In this document: in pieces, positions 7,369 through 18,184 of the stretch
How positions within the stretch are numbered: position 1 is the first letter of the stretch
How the letters are laid out: every line of letters starts with the position of its first letter
NCBI GenBank assembly: GCA_015680685.1
Contig: MNCI01020249.1
Span: forward strand, 385,403 to 409,202
Source of the DNA: Gnetum montanum
Taxonomy: Eukaryota; Streptophyta; Gnetopsida; Gnetales; Gnetaceae
Direction of reading: 5' to 3'
DNA: 23,800 nucleotides
The notes under the pieces: generated by a model
Told to the model about the DNA's origin: nothing
Database searches by the model: none
What the model saw: only the letters and a program-made list of their open reading frames with translations
Position numbers and translations under genes: made by a program

Positions 7369-10300
7369 ATGATCGACTGGGGGTTGATCACAACTAGTAC
7401 TATAGCAGCCTTAGAAGCATCCCCGGATTGGCCCAAGCATCTGGTCCAAGGCCTAGAATTAGAGGCTGAGGATATAACCGAGGACCCTCTCATCAAGACA
7501 CCTGTGACCACATCATAGGGGGAGGTGAAGACGTTGAAACTTAGCTCGCTCCTAGACACGAAAATGCACAAAAATGTAGCCAAGATTCTGCAAGACAACA
7601 TTGATATCTTTGCATGGTCGTACAATGACTTGTTGGGTATAGATCCATGGTTTATGTAGCATAATATTATCCTAGACCCACACATGAAGGCAGTCAAGCA
7701 GAAGGCTCGCAAAGTTAAGCTGGAGTTCACACTAGTCATGAGGGATGAAATCACCAAGCTATACCAAGCAGGTTTCATTTGCATGGTTAACTATTCAGAG
7801 TGGGTATCCAACATTTTTGTGGTTTCGAAGAAAATAGGAGGAATGTGGATCTATATAGAATTCTAGAACTTGAACTAGGCAACGATCAAAGACAACTTCC
7901 CACTCCCAGGCATTGATAAGCTCATCGACACCATGGCTGGCCATGCTTTGCTATCCTTCATGGATGGTTTCTTTGGATACAACCAAATCCACATTAACCT
8001 AGAGTACCAGCTATTAGCAACCTTCATGACTCCATGGTGAACCTTATGCTATACTATGATGCCCTTTGGGCTCAAGAATGCTGGAGCAACCTACCAATGA
8101 GCCATGACTTACATTTTCAGTGACTACATCCTAGAAACACTAAATGACTATGTGGATGATATAGCAGTCAACTCCAAGGAGATAGCTGATCACCCACATG
8201 GTCTAGGGGTAGTCCTCAAACGCTGGAAAATGCACAACTGGGGTGAAAACTGGATGCATGTTAGGGTTTGTAGTATCAAAGGCTAGAATACAGGTGGACC
8301 CTAACAAAGTTAAGGCCATCATCAACCTAGCACCTCCCACAAACCTTAAGGAGTTACGTGGTTTGCAAGGTAGAGTGCAATTCATTCAAAGATTTATAGC
8401 AAGATTGACCAATAAGTTACACCCTATGCAACATCTTCTAAAGAAGGGGGTTAACTTCGAATGGACAACCCAGTGTCAACAAGCCTTCGATGACCTGAAG
8501 AAGGAACTCTCACGCCTCCCAACTATGCATCTACCACAAAGGGATAAACCCTTCTTTATCTACCTCGCCACCTCCGACACATCTATTGTGGCACTGCTAT
8601 GTCAAAAATGAGATGATGGTTCTAAGATACTAGTGTACTATCTGAGTGACGTGCTAATAATGCATGAGGAAAAATACAACGAAGTGGAGAGGAATTGCCT
8701 AGCTTTAGTGTTCGCACTAAAAAAGTGGTAGCATTACCTATTCCGCAGTACAACCAACATTATTTACAAAAGAAATATACTCCAGGCTATCACTAACAAC
8801 TTATAAAAAAGTAGTAGGATAGCCCGATGGAAGGCAATAACTACGGAGTTTGATTTACGCTATGTAAGTCAATCATCGACAAAGGGTCAAGCCATAGCAA
8901 CCCAACTCACGGCCTTGCCAGTTGACAACTAGGAGACCATAGATCCCGAATTCTCAGACGAATACGTTAGTAATGTCAACATCATCCCATCACATTTCAA
9001 AGCCACCTTACACTTCGATGGCATCTCAACCATGCAAGGAGGTAGCACCGATGCCATCATCACATTCCCCTATGGGGAAATGCATCCATCTACTTATCAA
9101 TTTATGTTCCCTTACACCGACAATGTGGCAGAATATGAGGGGCTACTTAGAGGCCTCTTAACTGCTTGAGCATTACACATACAACACTTGGAAATCTGAG
9201 GAGATTCACAACTAGTCGTGAATCAAATCACCGAGGTCTACGCCTACAAAGCTATGCACCTACAACCCTACTGCAATCTAGCAAAAATCCTACTTAAGAA
9301 ATTTGCAACCACGGATGTGCAACATGTGCCATGCAACGAGAACACCATGGGAGATGCCTTAGCTACCCTTGTGTTAAAAATTCCATCACATTCCTTGGAA
9401 AACCTACCAACTTCAATTATAGAATGCATGAAGCCTATCACTCAGGTGGAACACGTGGGTTCTGTCAATGTTGCGGATACCCAGGAGTGGTATGCCAACA
9501 TTAAAAATTATCTACAGCATGGAAAACCCCTAGGTGGATTGAAATTTTCCCAAAGGGATGCAATCTGTAAGTGTGCTCGAAAATACGTGCTCATGGGGAA
9601 TAACGTCCTATGCCAACGTTCCTACGATGGGATATTGCTGGCATGCATGGGTGGCGAGCAGGTGCAAAAGGTAGTTAATGAAGTTCATGAGGGACTGTGC
9701 GGTGGACACATAGCACCCAAGGCTATGGCTACAAAAATTAGATGCCTAGGGTACTACTAGCCCCACATGGACTGTGACTGCCTATTGAAAGTCAAGACAT
9801 GTGACAGATGCCAGAGATATGCAAATCTCATACATGTCTTGCCTACAGATCTACACCCAATGTAAATCATGTGGCCCTTCCAACGATGGGGATTAGACCT
9901 CATAGGGCCTATCATGCCTAAGTCCTCCATAGAACATAGCTTCATTATCACCACCATTGATTATTTTACCAAGTGGGTGGAAGCTATTCCACTGAGAAAA
10001 ATGACATCTTAGCAAATCTACCATTTCATTCTTGACAACATTGTAACAAGGTTTGGGCTTCCAATGACTATTGTGACTGAAAATGGGCCACAGTTTAGCA
10101 GTACGAAAACCTGAACCTTCTATAGCAATCTAGGCATTAAACAATCATTTTCTTCCCCTTATTATCTGTAGGTGAACAAGTAGGTAGAGACTATAAATAA
10201 GTCCATCATCAACTTGTTGAAGTGGATGCTTAATAATAGCAAGAGGTGGTGGCACGAGCAAATCCTCTACATCCTATGGGCCTACCGAACGATGTGCAGG

Positions 10301-10729
10301 ACCGCAACAAGTAAGATCCCTTACAGTATTTTTTATGGATTTGAAGCTGTGTTGACTCTTGAGTTGCAGGTACCATCACTCCAGATGATTCTTGCAGATG
10401 TCGTGAGTGAAGCCCAAAATAATGAGTCGTGAACCATCGACCTTGACTTAGTGGAGGAGGAGCATGCATAGACACTGAGATGCATCAAGCACTACCAAAG
10501 CAAACAATAGCAGAAGCATTATGCAGATTCACATCGACGACTAGTGCAGAAGGGAGACCTTGTCCTCAAGGCCATTCATGAGCATGTGAGAAAATTCTCA
10601 GCCAACTAGGAAGGTCTTTACATGGTCACTAAAGCCTTCATGAATGGAGCCTTCAAGCTAGTGGACATGGATGGAAATGAGTTTGCCAACCTGGTGAATC
10701 ACTCGTATCTCAAGCCATACTACGTCTGA
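7369..10729 (+). pseudogene. pol of element A: RT, RNase H, second RNase H, integrase (decayed)
   Basis: This is the polymerase polyprotein of a Ty3/gypsy Tat-lineage element, read from MIDWGL to LKPYYV. Reverse transcriptase shows SEWVSNIFVVSKK, the FMDGFFGYNQI motif, TMMPFGLKNAGATYQ and YVDD at 8149-8160. The first RNase H covers about 8540-8900 (YLATSDTSIVALL, YNEVERNCLALVFALKKW). A second, archaeal-like RNase H follows at 9008-9380 (LHFDGIS, NVAEYEGLLRGLL, GDSQLVVNQI), the hallmark of Tat. Integrase has a CDRC zinc-finger end near 9815, a core with Asp at 9896 and Glu at 10187, and Glu replacing the middle Asp (VTENGPQF, 10079). No chromodomain follows. There are more than 20 in-frame stops and a frameshift near 8240, so it cannot make an enzyme. 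The start is set by the first Met after a conserved stop and is uncertain. Confidence 0.93.
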
Positions 10730-10834
10730 AGCACAATGGCAACACTAGCCACCGTTCGCAATGATGATAAACTAGCAGCACTGAGCAGCGTCTGCAATAA
10801 GAATAAAATAGTGACATCAAGAAAAGATTGCTAC

Positions 10835-11030
10835 GATGTTAAACTGGAGGCAACCATCTGCTACAACATAAAACTAGCACTGGTAGTCTGCTATGACATG
10901 AAACTGGCATGGCTTGTTCGCTACGATGTTAAACTAGCATGTATGGTCCGCTAGGACCTTAAACCAGCACAGTGGTCCACTGGGACCTTAAACCAACACA
11001 TAGTCTACCAAGACCTTAAATTGGGTTCAC
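10835..11030 (+). repeat. ~30-bp tandem array after pol, about seven copies
   Basis: Units of 28-31 bp follow the pattern GTCYGCTAYGAYNTTAAACTRGCA, written here as GTCYGCTAYGAY plus NTTAAACTRGCA. The first units keep a frame open (10736-10954) that reads as repeated CYDVKLA-type peptides. This is the same motif family as in the spacers before pol and after gag, in its most regular tandem form. Confidence 0.8.
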
Positions 11031-11825
11031 ATCACATCCTCAGCGTGCATCTATGCCAGGTACACATCAAACGAGCATGCACGATGCTGACGCGTGGGTG
11101 GGACATCGTAGCTCCGAAACATAGTTCACGATGCAATGAGAATGCGATTTGGGACACATGCGATTCCGCCACCCTTGGCATCATGTTGACCCTCTGAAGA
11201 TGCTGTATGGCATTATACTGGCCCTTCAAACCTATAGTTGCCATGGCCCACCGCCCTGACAATAGTTCTTGGGCTAGTTCCCATAGCTGGAGTTTTGTCA
11301 GTATTGTGGCCCAGCCACAATATTGTTACTCTCAGGCCCCCTACCAATTCCTTGGCTCACATGACATTTAGCTATGTGGTAGCTAGTCCCATAGATGAAC
11401 TGAGAATGCATGCCCTTGGTAGGGATTCCAGTGCATCCCCACTTGCAACAACCCCCGACACCTTCGAGGCTAGTTCCTCCATACTAGTGCTACCATGGTT
11501 GTTGTTGGCCTTCCTACTTTGGACATTGTACACTAGCAACAATGTCCAATAGCTTTAACAATGCTAGCAGCTAGCAAGACCTTTACCCCTGCGGGCACGG
11601 CTCGTGACAGTAGCAAATGCTATAGCATCGCAAAGCGAGTGCCTCAACTAGCTCAACTACTTTAGAGTGCAAATTCCATGACGTGCATAACATAACTCGC
11701 CATATGGAAAGTAGTTGTAGGTGGATCAAAACCCTTCACGAATGTAACGCAAGTCATCCTGTGAAGGAAGCACCTATCCTACAAGGGGTTGAAGAATAAC
11801 GCTAGCAAAAGATGAAAAAGTGAAG

Positions 11826-11857
11826 GAGTCCCTCATGAACATTCTGATGAGGGACTC
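11826..11857. repeat. Perfect inverted repeat in the A 3' region
   Basis: GAGTCCCTCAT (11826-11836) and ATGAGGGACTC (11847-11857) form a perfect 11-bp stem around a 10-base loop. It lies ~190 bases before the 3' LTR, inside the element RNA. There is no U-run after it, so it is not a simple terminator. Confidence 0.75.
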
Positions 11858-12029
11858 TGCTAAACATCATCTTTTCTTTCTGCATTAACCCCTGCAAAAC
11901 CAATGCAACACTCTCAAGTGCGACCATGCGACATCTTGACACTCACCAAGCAACAACATCAGCATTTCACCTGCTGTGGTGTTTCGTATTCTTTGTCAAC
12001 ATCTATCGAGCCAGTCCTCTAGTTGTTGA

Positions 12030-12040
12030 CAAAGAGGGGC
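12030..12040 (+). other. Polypurine tract of element A
   Basis: CAAAGAGGGGC lies three bases before the LTR start TGAAACATCC at 12044. A purine run directly upstream of the 3' LTR is the expected plus-strand primer site, and this supports the LTR boundary and the orientation. Confidence 0.75.
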
Positions 12041-12321
12041 CAATGAAACATCCCAAAAAATTTGAAGTCATTCTTACTTCACCAGGCCTTGCAATTCTGG
12101 AAAGAACCACAGCAGTTCTTTGGGAGGAGGACATTATGAGTTCAGGCTGGCTAGTTCGGAAAATTTGCTACTTTAGGTGTAAACAGGCTCTACAGGTCAT
12201 CCTGCCTATCCACCTAAGTAGCCTACCTAGCCGACAACCTGCTCAGAAACGATGCGCGGAGTTGGAAGTAGCATTCTAGATGCACGACATAGTTCGATAA
12301 GTTTTCTAAGTCACGAAGTCT

Positions 12322-12780
12322 GCTATGCTACACTACGCTACGCCTCGCTATGTAGCGTAGCAAGTTTTAGAAGACGATTGCAGAATGGAGTCTTATGCTA
12401 TGCTACGCCATGTGATGTGGCGTAGCATGGTGACAACTTCACCACTAGTTCCCCATACCCAATTTCAAGTCCTTCAACAATGTCCCTTTCCATCAAGAAG
12501 TGGCAGACCATGTCTGCTACTATGCTACATTGAGCTACAAAGCGTAGCGAGGTGTAGCAATCCTATGGAAGAGACAGAAGGTAGCTCAAAGGGCAAAATC
12601 AACAAGTTTGCAAGTCTCACGGAAGCAAAGTTTGCAAATCGACAAAGTTTTCGTGACTAAGGCCAGTTTCTATGCTACACTACGCTATGTAGCATAGCTA
12701 GCATGGAACACGCATGTAGCAGAATGCATGAAAAGGTGCTACGCTATGACAAAGCATGCTATGCTACAAAGTAGAGCAAG
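12322..12780. repeat. Cluster of GCTACGCTA-type inverted repeats in the A LTR
   Basis: Inverted repeats occur at 12333-12360 (CTACGCTA/TAGCGTAG), 12400-12428 (ATGCTACGCCA/TGGCGTAGCAT, a perfect 11-bp stem with a 7-base loop), about 12513-12560, 12665-12705 and 12738-12775. The sequences differ from the C/E hairpins except for the TACGCT/AGCGTA core. Element B has the equivalent cluster. Confidence 0.75.
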
Positions 12781-13016
12781 GCATGTGGGTGGTTGTGCAA
12801 TATCAATGCGCTTTACCTAATCGGACTGTTGGCACATGTCTCTAGATGCTGACGGTGCAATTATGGCATGGTAGGCTTACAGTTGTGACATAGCGGGTTC
12901 ACATTACAATGGTCTTGTAGGGCCAATGGTCATACATGGCACATGTGATGCTAGCAAGTCAATATGGGCCTAGGGCACGTGGTGTCCAAACCTCTACTTT
13001 CGCATGCCATTGATCC

Positions 13017-13025
13017 TATAAATAC
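13017..13025 (+). promoter_or_regulatory. TATA box of element A LTR
   Basis: CTATAAATA is followed by CCCCGACAAGCAAC. The aligned site in B (19401-19409, minus) is CTATAAATACCCTGATGAG. In a complete element this box in the 5' LTR would drive the genomic RNA. Confidence 0.7.
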
Positions 13026-13225
13026 CCCGACAAGCAACATTTAAAGGGTTCATAATTTTTCCAAGAAGCAACATTCAAAAGTGAGGAATTCTCCCCGATT
13101 CCTTGACTTTTCCTCTCCCTAACATTTACTCTAGCATCCGTGTTTTCTTTCATGCACATTGTAACATCAAGCATTATAAGCTTTCTATTCAACACTAGAA
13201 ATAGTTATCCCTTTCAGCTGGCATT

Positions 13226-13549
13226 TTGTTTTATCTCCCTTTCTACCACCTTGGTAGAATTCTTGCATTGCCAGTGCCCAAGGTTGTTCCCAAGCGCACA
13301 ACCTGTTTTGCTCTACACGTCTTGGTTACTCTCGGGATCTCTACACTCCATCACGCTGTGCAACTGACCGTATCCACCTTGATAGAGCAAGATTGTAGCT
13401 TTGGAGTGGTACATTTTTCTAACTGTATTTTACCTTGTTTCCTGTTTATTGTTGCGTTTTGTACTACTTTTTTGCTTTGTTTACTTTCAAGCATTACATT
13501 GCATTCTTGTTCCTATTTTCAAAACTATATGTTGCAAAAGGCTATATAG
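13226..13549 (+). CDS. Possible small LTR-encoded protein, 107 residues
   Basis: This open frame begins MFYLPFYHLGRI and ends NYMLQKAI, ~200 bases downstream of the TATA box. The B LTR carries a frame of the same length with the same start and end (18943-19266), about two thirds identical, with one internal stretch reading out of phase. It is rich in Cys, Leu and Phe with a hydrophobic second half. I recognise no family. Because the two LTRs are themselves homologous, a shared open frame is weak evidence for a gene. It could be an upstream open frame in the leader RNA. Confidence 0.2.
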   Translation: MFYLPFYHLGRILALPVPKVVPKRTTCFALHVLVTLGISTLHHAVQLTVSTLIEQDCSFGVVHFSNCILPCFLFIVAFCTTFLLCLLSSITLHSCSYFQNYMLQKAI

Positions 13550-13702
13550 ATGTCAATTAAGTCCTTGTCTGATCAACCGGACTGTTCAAGGCACTTGTAT
13601 CGGCACACACCCAGCATGGCTCTCTCGTGGGTACAAGGTTGAAACTATCACACCCGCTGACTGCTTGGTGTTTTCCAGCTGTCGATGGTTTCAGTCGCTA
13701 TA

Positions 13703-14346
13703 ATGGGATTTTTTTTTGAAATTTTTGAAGTTTTGAAATTATGCGAACATTGAAATTTTGAAATTTTTGCAAACATTGCCAACAGGTGAAAGTTTTGAAT
13801 AAAATGAAAAAACTCAGAAAAGAAATTGATTTTGTGTTAACTTGTTTATCATGTAAAGTTTTCATGCTTTCATATGCTAGTTTTAGGCCATTTCGGGCCA
13901 TTGCTAGTTTCAGGCCGTTTCGGGCCATTGCGTAACATGCCAAAAGGATCATATGTTAACAAAGTGAAAAGAAAAAATGCTAGTTTTAGGCCATTTTGGG
14001 CCATTTCCAAAAGAGATAGTATGTTAATAAAGCAAAAAGCGATGATGCTATTTTTAAGCCATTTCGGGCTATACCATAGCATGCCAGAAGGATGGCATGT
14101 TAACAAAGTAGAAAGAAATGATGCTAGTTTTAGGCCATTTCGGGCCAGAGTGTAGCATGCCAGAAGGATGGCATGTTAATAAAGCAGAAAGCAACGATGC
14201 TAGTTTTAGGCCATTTCGGGCCATAGCGTAGCATGCCAAAAGGATGGCATGTTAACAAAGCAAAGAAGCGGTGAATGTACAAGGGGATGGAAACTGGGCA
14301 GGAAGTAGTAGGGTTACTACGCTATGTGTAGTTATCTCTTAACCCA
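13703..14346 (-). other. Element B post-gag spacer
   Basis: No gene is supported. The first ~170 bases (13703-13875) are T-rich with GAAATTTTTGAAG-type repeats. The remainder is the motif array at 13880-14240 and a short link to the gag-pro stop. Confidence 0.6.
13880..14240 (-). repeat. Spacer-motif array in B, units of ~60-80 bp
   Basis: On the plus strand each unit has TGCTAGTTTTAGGCCATTT followed by CGGGCCA, then TAGCGTAGCATGCC, AAAAGGATGGCATG and TTAACAAAGC. Units start near 13876, 13902, 13977, 14045, 14122 and 14197. On the minus strand the core reads GGCCCGAAATGGCC then TAAAACTAGCA, the same motif family as in A, C and D. Confidence 0.82.
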
Positions 14347-17300
14347 TCATGGGTTGACCAGAACGTGAGGCCGAGGTGTTTTGCTAGGGCCCTCATTCAC
14401 ATCATCGTCCTCTGCTTGGAAGGGCAACTCAACCCATGCATTTTCAATTTGGGAATTGGCTCATTGGGCCGATCCTTCCATTGGATGGTTAATGCATGTG
14501 TGAGAAAGTGTCTCACTCTTAGAGGTTATGACCTCTGAGCCCTGCTCCATGTCTATGTTATTGATTGCTTGCATCGCTACTTCATCACCATGGGTCACCA
14601 CCTCCTTGTCGGCATATGGTAAGTGGATTTCTTGGTGTATAGGTGAGGAGATAGCCCTAAGTTGTGCTAACCATGATCTTCCCAAGATCAAGTTAAGCCT
14701 GGGAATTTCCTCAACCATGATGAATGTTGCATCTATGGGGAACTGGTCCCCTGCTACGAAGTTTACATGAACTATGCCCTAAACCAGGACGCTTGCCCTG
14801 TTGAAGGACCTCAAACATGATGTCATTGTGAATTTGATCTGGTCGACCAATCCCAACTTGTCCACAATAGGGAAGGGTATGAAATTTGTGGCAGCCCCAT
14901 CATCAATGTGTACCCTTCGGATCTAGTGTTGGCTAACTCGAATTGTGATGAAGAGAGGCACCGTAGTCACCTAACCCCCTTCAGGATCTTCCCTAATGGT
15001 GTTGTTACTGAAAGTCAAATGAGGTGTTACGGACTCCATGGGTACAGAGGAAAGCATGATGGAATGGATCACTTTCTCTTCTACTGGCATGTTCTCTTTA
15101 ACCGGAACCACCGTTAAGATGCCGATTAGAGCCTTGCGGTGGGGTATAGATGTCATGATTAGGTCATACAAGCTCAGTGTAGCATTTTTTTGGTGTAGAG
15201 CTTGTTTGACCTGTGTAAGGGGCATCTAAGAAATCTTGGTCACCCTCTTGTTTGATGCTTTCCTCCTCTTCAATTCATCCCTGAAGACGAATCTCCTGAG
15301 GAGAGGTGACTTTGGATCTAGGTTTAGATCCTTGTCGACAGGGTGATGCAGGTTGCGTAGTCATGTCAACCTTCATCTTTGGGGGTGAAGGTGCAGATGC
15401 AAGGGGTGAAGGCATGGGCTTGGAGATATCCTTGACGATACTTCCCTTCAACATCTCGCCCACCAAGTGGACTTCTTGCCTTGAGGGGCGAGGAGGCTGT
15501 TTAGCTTTGTTGTGTGAGATAGGGGTCATCAAAGGCGTCGGCCCCCTGATGATGAATGGAGCTAGAGGTGTTAGCTGATGGGACCACGTGGCTCCACTAA
15601 TAGGTGGCACAAAGGTGGATGCCTGTGGTGGGAATTTTAGGACGAACAGCTACTATGAGCTTTGGTTAGCTGCTCGTGGTGCTGGTGCACTATGCTGAGG
15701 CACACGGACCACAAATGGCTTCCAGGGTGGCCTGGGATCATTATCAATGTCGATAGCATTGATGACATAACCGGCATTGTTGGCATTGAGGGGGTCCATG
15801 TAGACATACATAGATTGGTTTTTAGGGCATACTGGGTTGCTTTTGTCCAGCACCAATTTTCGCTAGTCAATTAATTTTTGGATGTCATCCTGCAATGCTA
15901 GACAATAATTCGTGTTGTGACCACACTGTTGGTGGTAGTGACAAAACCTATCTAGCCTAAAACGCCTAGGAATTGGAGGCTCATTGGGCAAGGCCAAAGA
16001 GGGATTCCTAAGGAGCTCATAGTAGTGTTGATGTCTCATGTTTTCCTCTTCTGACATCTGCTTATGTTGGATGTATCCCATTGCCAGTAGTTGCTTCAGA
16101 AGCTCAGAACGCTTTAGAGGCAGCAGGGTGTACTTTGAGCGATCTTTGCGCTGAAAGTTGGGTTTGGGTTGTGTAGATGTCTCGGGCGTAGGTGTAGTAG
16201 GTTGCGGTATGTGGCCCTATTTGGGCATGGGGTTAGCTGTGGATATGGCTGATTTCCTGCTATTCTTGCTACCACTGTTGCTAGGTTTGGGCTTGACCTC
16301 GGTTGCCACAGTGGCCACTGTGGCTGTCGGGGCTTTACCCTTGTCCTTCTTTGTGAAGGTGCTTTTGTAGGCAATGAAGGCCAGGTCTTTGATTTCCTTG
16401 GCTGCATCTTGTATGCTCTTTAGTTTGAGTGAAAGCTTGACTAAGAGAGTGAGGAGCGAGGTAGTACAATTTAGACTTGATGAAGTCTTTCACTGCACCC
16501 TTAAAGACAGCTAGTAGCTTGGCCTCCGCGATGGGCTCACGAATTTCGTTAAGGGTTGTGCTCCAACATTGAATGAACTTTTGGACTGGCTCTAGAGCAT
16601 CTTTCTTTACACTCATCAACTGATCTAGCATGGTTTCTGGCTTTAAGTTGTGCTTCCAAAGTTGATATGGATGAGCATGGTAACGCACGATACCAGTCCA
16701 AGGCTTTCTCGGCTAGGGACATGGCAAAGATGTGAATGATCATGTGTGGCCATTGTTGCAATAGCAAAGACTCAGACCTGAAGGTGATAAGATGTGCATT
16801 GGGATCTCTCTTCCCATTGTACTTCATGAAGTGCAGGAGAGACATCCCTGGGGGTAACGTCAAAGCAAGGATTGCAGGGCTGATAGGGTCATCCTGGTAG
16901 AAGTCCATGAATTGTACCATGTCAGACCCAGTAGCTTTGAGGTATTTTATTTCCTTAGTGAGGGTCTGGATGAGTTGGAATGCTTAGTCCAGACCCGACA
17001 GCGTTGTGGATGGCTGGGGAGCTATGGGGGAAGCTCCCACCTATGGTATGGCGGGGCCGGTGGCCTGACCCATTGGCGGTACCATTGGGATGACCCCCGC
17101 AAGCGGTGCTACTTGTGTTGTCCACCACCCAACAGGTGGTGTTGTTAAGGTGGCGACCGCAGGTTGGGCTACTGGGTAGACTTGTGTCACTGGTAGCATA
17201 GACCATAGCCTCGTGTTAGGCTATGCCAACTACAAGGCTTGGTGTATTTGAGAGCGTACATAGTGCAACATTTGCGATGGTTGTGGGGTGGGTAAAGAAG

Positions 17301-18132
17301 CGAATGGGGCCCACCATGTGGATGGGCCGGGGCTCGCCATAGTGGGTGGGATAGATGTGAATGTAGGAATAGAGATAGAAGTCACGTATGATTATGAAAT
17401 AGGCACGGTACGAACATGTGGCAGGGTAGCCATGATTGGTGTATGATGTGCTACAGGAATAGAATATTGAATAGTTGACAAAGGGATAGTAGCTATAAAC
17501 AACATAGGCAAAACGAGTGAAAGAGGGTGTTGGAACCCCACAGGATTGGCGTGGCTATCCATAGCGGACGTAATTGCGGGTTGCAGAAGCATAGGCATAA
17601 TTACAAAGGAAGTAGTAAGAGACAATGGCTTGGCCTAGAAGGATTGGGTATGAGGGACAAGAGCAGGGCTAGTTGGACCTCCCTCGTCTGATTGGGAATT
17701 GAGTTCCTCTTGCCTATCTTGGAAAGTGTCATCTTGATTGGACACTGTGTCCTGTTGCTTCCTATGCCTAGCCAACTAGATTAGTTGGTTTAGAAGCCTT
17801 TGGTATGCTTGTGTTAAACGCAAAGAAACATCGGGAGTAGGAACAAACTCCTTCCTGTTACAATAAGCGAACTTGAAGCTGCATTTTTCTTCAAGTTTGT
17901 GTACATCCAAGGGCAGATTTTCCTGCACCTTTGCATAGAGGAAATTGTAATGCTTGTGTTCTTGGGCCAATCCCTTATGTCCTTGGTTTTGGATTCTGAG
18001 AGATCGGCATGTTTCCAGAATAAGGTTTAACGGTTGTTCGGCACCAGTAGTGCCTTGAACCGTGATGAGGCCTTCAACATTGAAGAGAACTTCCATGTTG
18101 AAGGCATTGATAGCAGTAGTTGAAAAAGCCAT
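14347..18132 (-). pseudogene. gag-protease of element B (decayed)
   Basis: Homologue of the C gag-pro, broken by frameshifts and stops. The N-terminal part starts MAFSTTAINAFN at 18132 and keeps the CRSLRIQ...KHYNFLYAKVQ...LLNQLI domain to a TAG at 17776. A Pro-rich part follows (17392-17625). The gag core lies at 16335-16920 (FMDFYQDDP, ALDWYRALP, EPVQKFIQCW) with a frameshift near 16640-16680. The zinc knuckle CHYHQQCGHNTNYC is near 15910-15955, and the LTQVKQAL block near 15170-15215. The protease keeps VHIDDGAATN (14890-14920) and LNLILGRSWLAQL (14640-14710). The end near 14347 is set by alignment of ENAWVELPF with C. The start could also lie upstream, because the frame is open to 18273. 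Confidence 0.88.
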
Positions 18133-18184
18133 TGCAAGCAAGTAGTTATGCAAAAGAGTGCAAACGGATAAGGAAACCAGAAAA

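Larger units (their letters stand above)
10730..12029 (+). other. Element A region between pol and polypurine tract
   Basis: This holds the motif array (10835-11030), an inverted repeat (11826-11857) and otherwise unique-looking DNA. A 104-codon open frame at 11238-11552 has two hydrophobic stretches but no recognisable env features and no second copy here for comparison. I do not call it a gene. Confidence 0.6.
5982..13702 (+). mobile_element. Element A: 5'-truncated Tat-like retrotransposon
   Basis: This plus-strand element lacks its left part because element C entered at 5981/5982. What remains is part of an antisense gene, spacer, pol, post-pol repeats, polypurine tract and a 3' LTR ending at 13702. 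Its spacer and early pol align with element D (21280-23009). It lies inside the gag-pol spacer of element B. Pol has more than 20 in-frame stops, so the copy is old. Confidence 0.85.
12044..13702 (+). mobile_element. 3' LTR of element A
   Basis: This 1659-bp LTR runs from TGAAACATCC, just after the polypurine tract, to GTCGCTATA. The end corresponds to TCGCTACA of element B with one change. Alignment with the B LTR (18789-20319, minus) is good over most of the length, beginning with the shared TCATTCTTRCTTCACCAGGC. It contains a hairpin cluster (12322-12780), a TATA box (13017-13025), a 107-codon open frame (13226-13549) and the AAGTCCTTGTCTGATCAACC block near its end (13560-13596). Confidence 0.85.

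Noticed and set aside
10736-10954. 72-codon frame with repeated CYDVKLA-type peptides
   Set aside because: It is the tandem DNA motif read in a frame that stays open because early units are near a multiple of three. Units outside it break the frame.
11238-11552. 104-codon frame after pol with hydrophobic segments, a possible env-like gene
   Set aside because: It lies in the right place for env, but there is no signal peptide, cleavage site or Cys pattern, only one copy to view, and the element is heavily decayed. A chance open frame is more likely.
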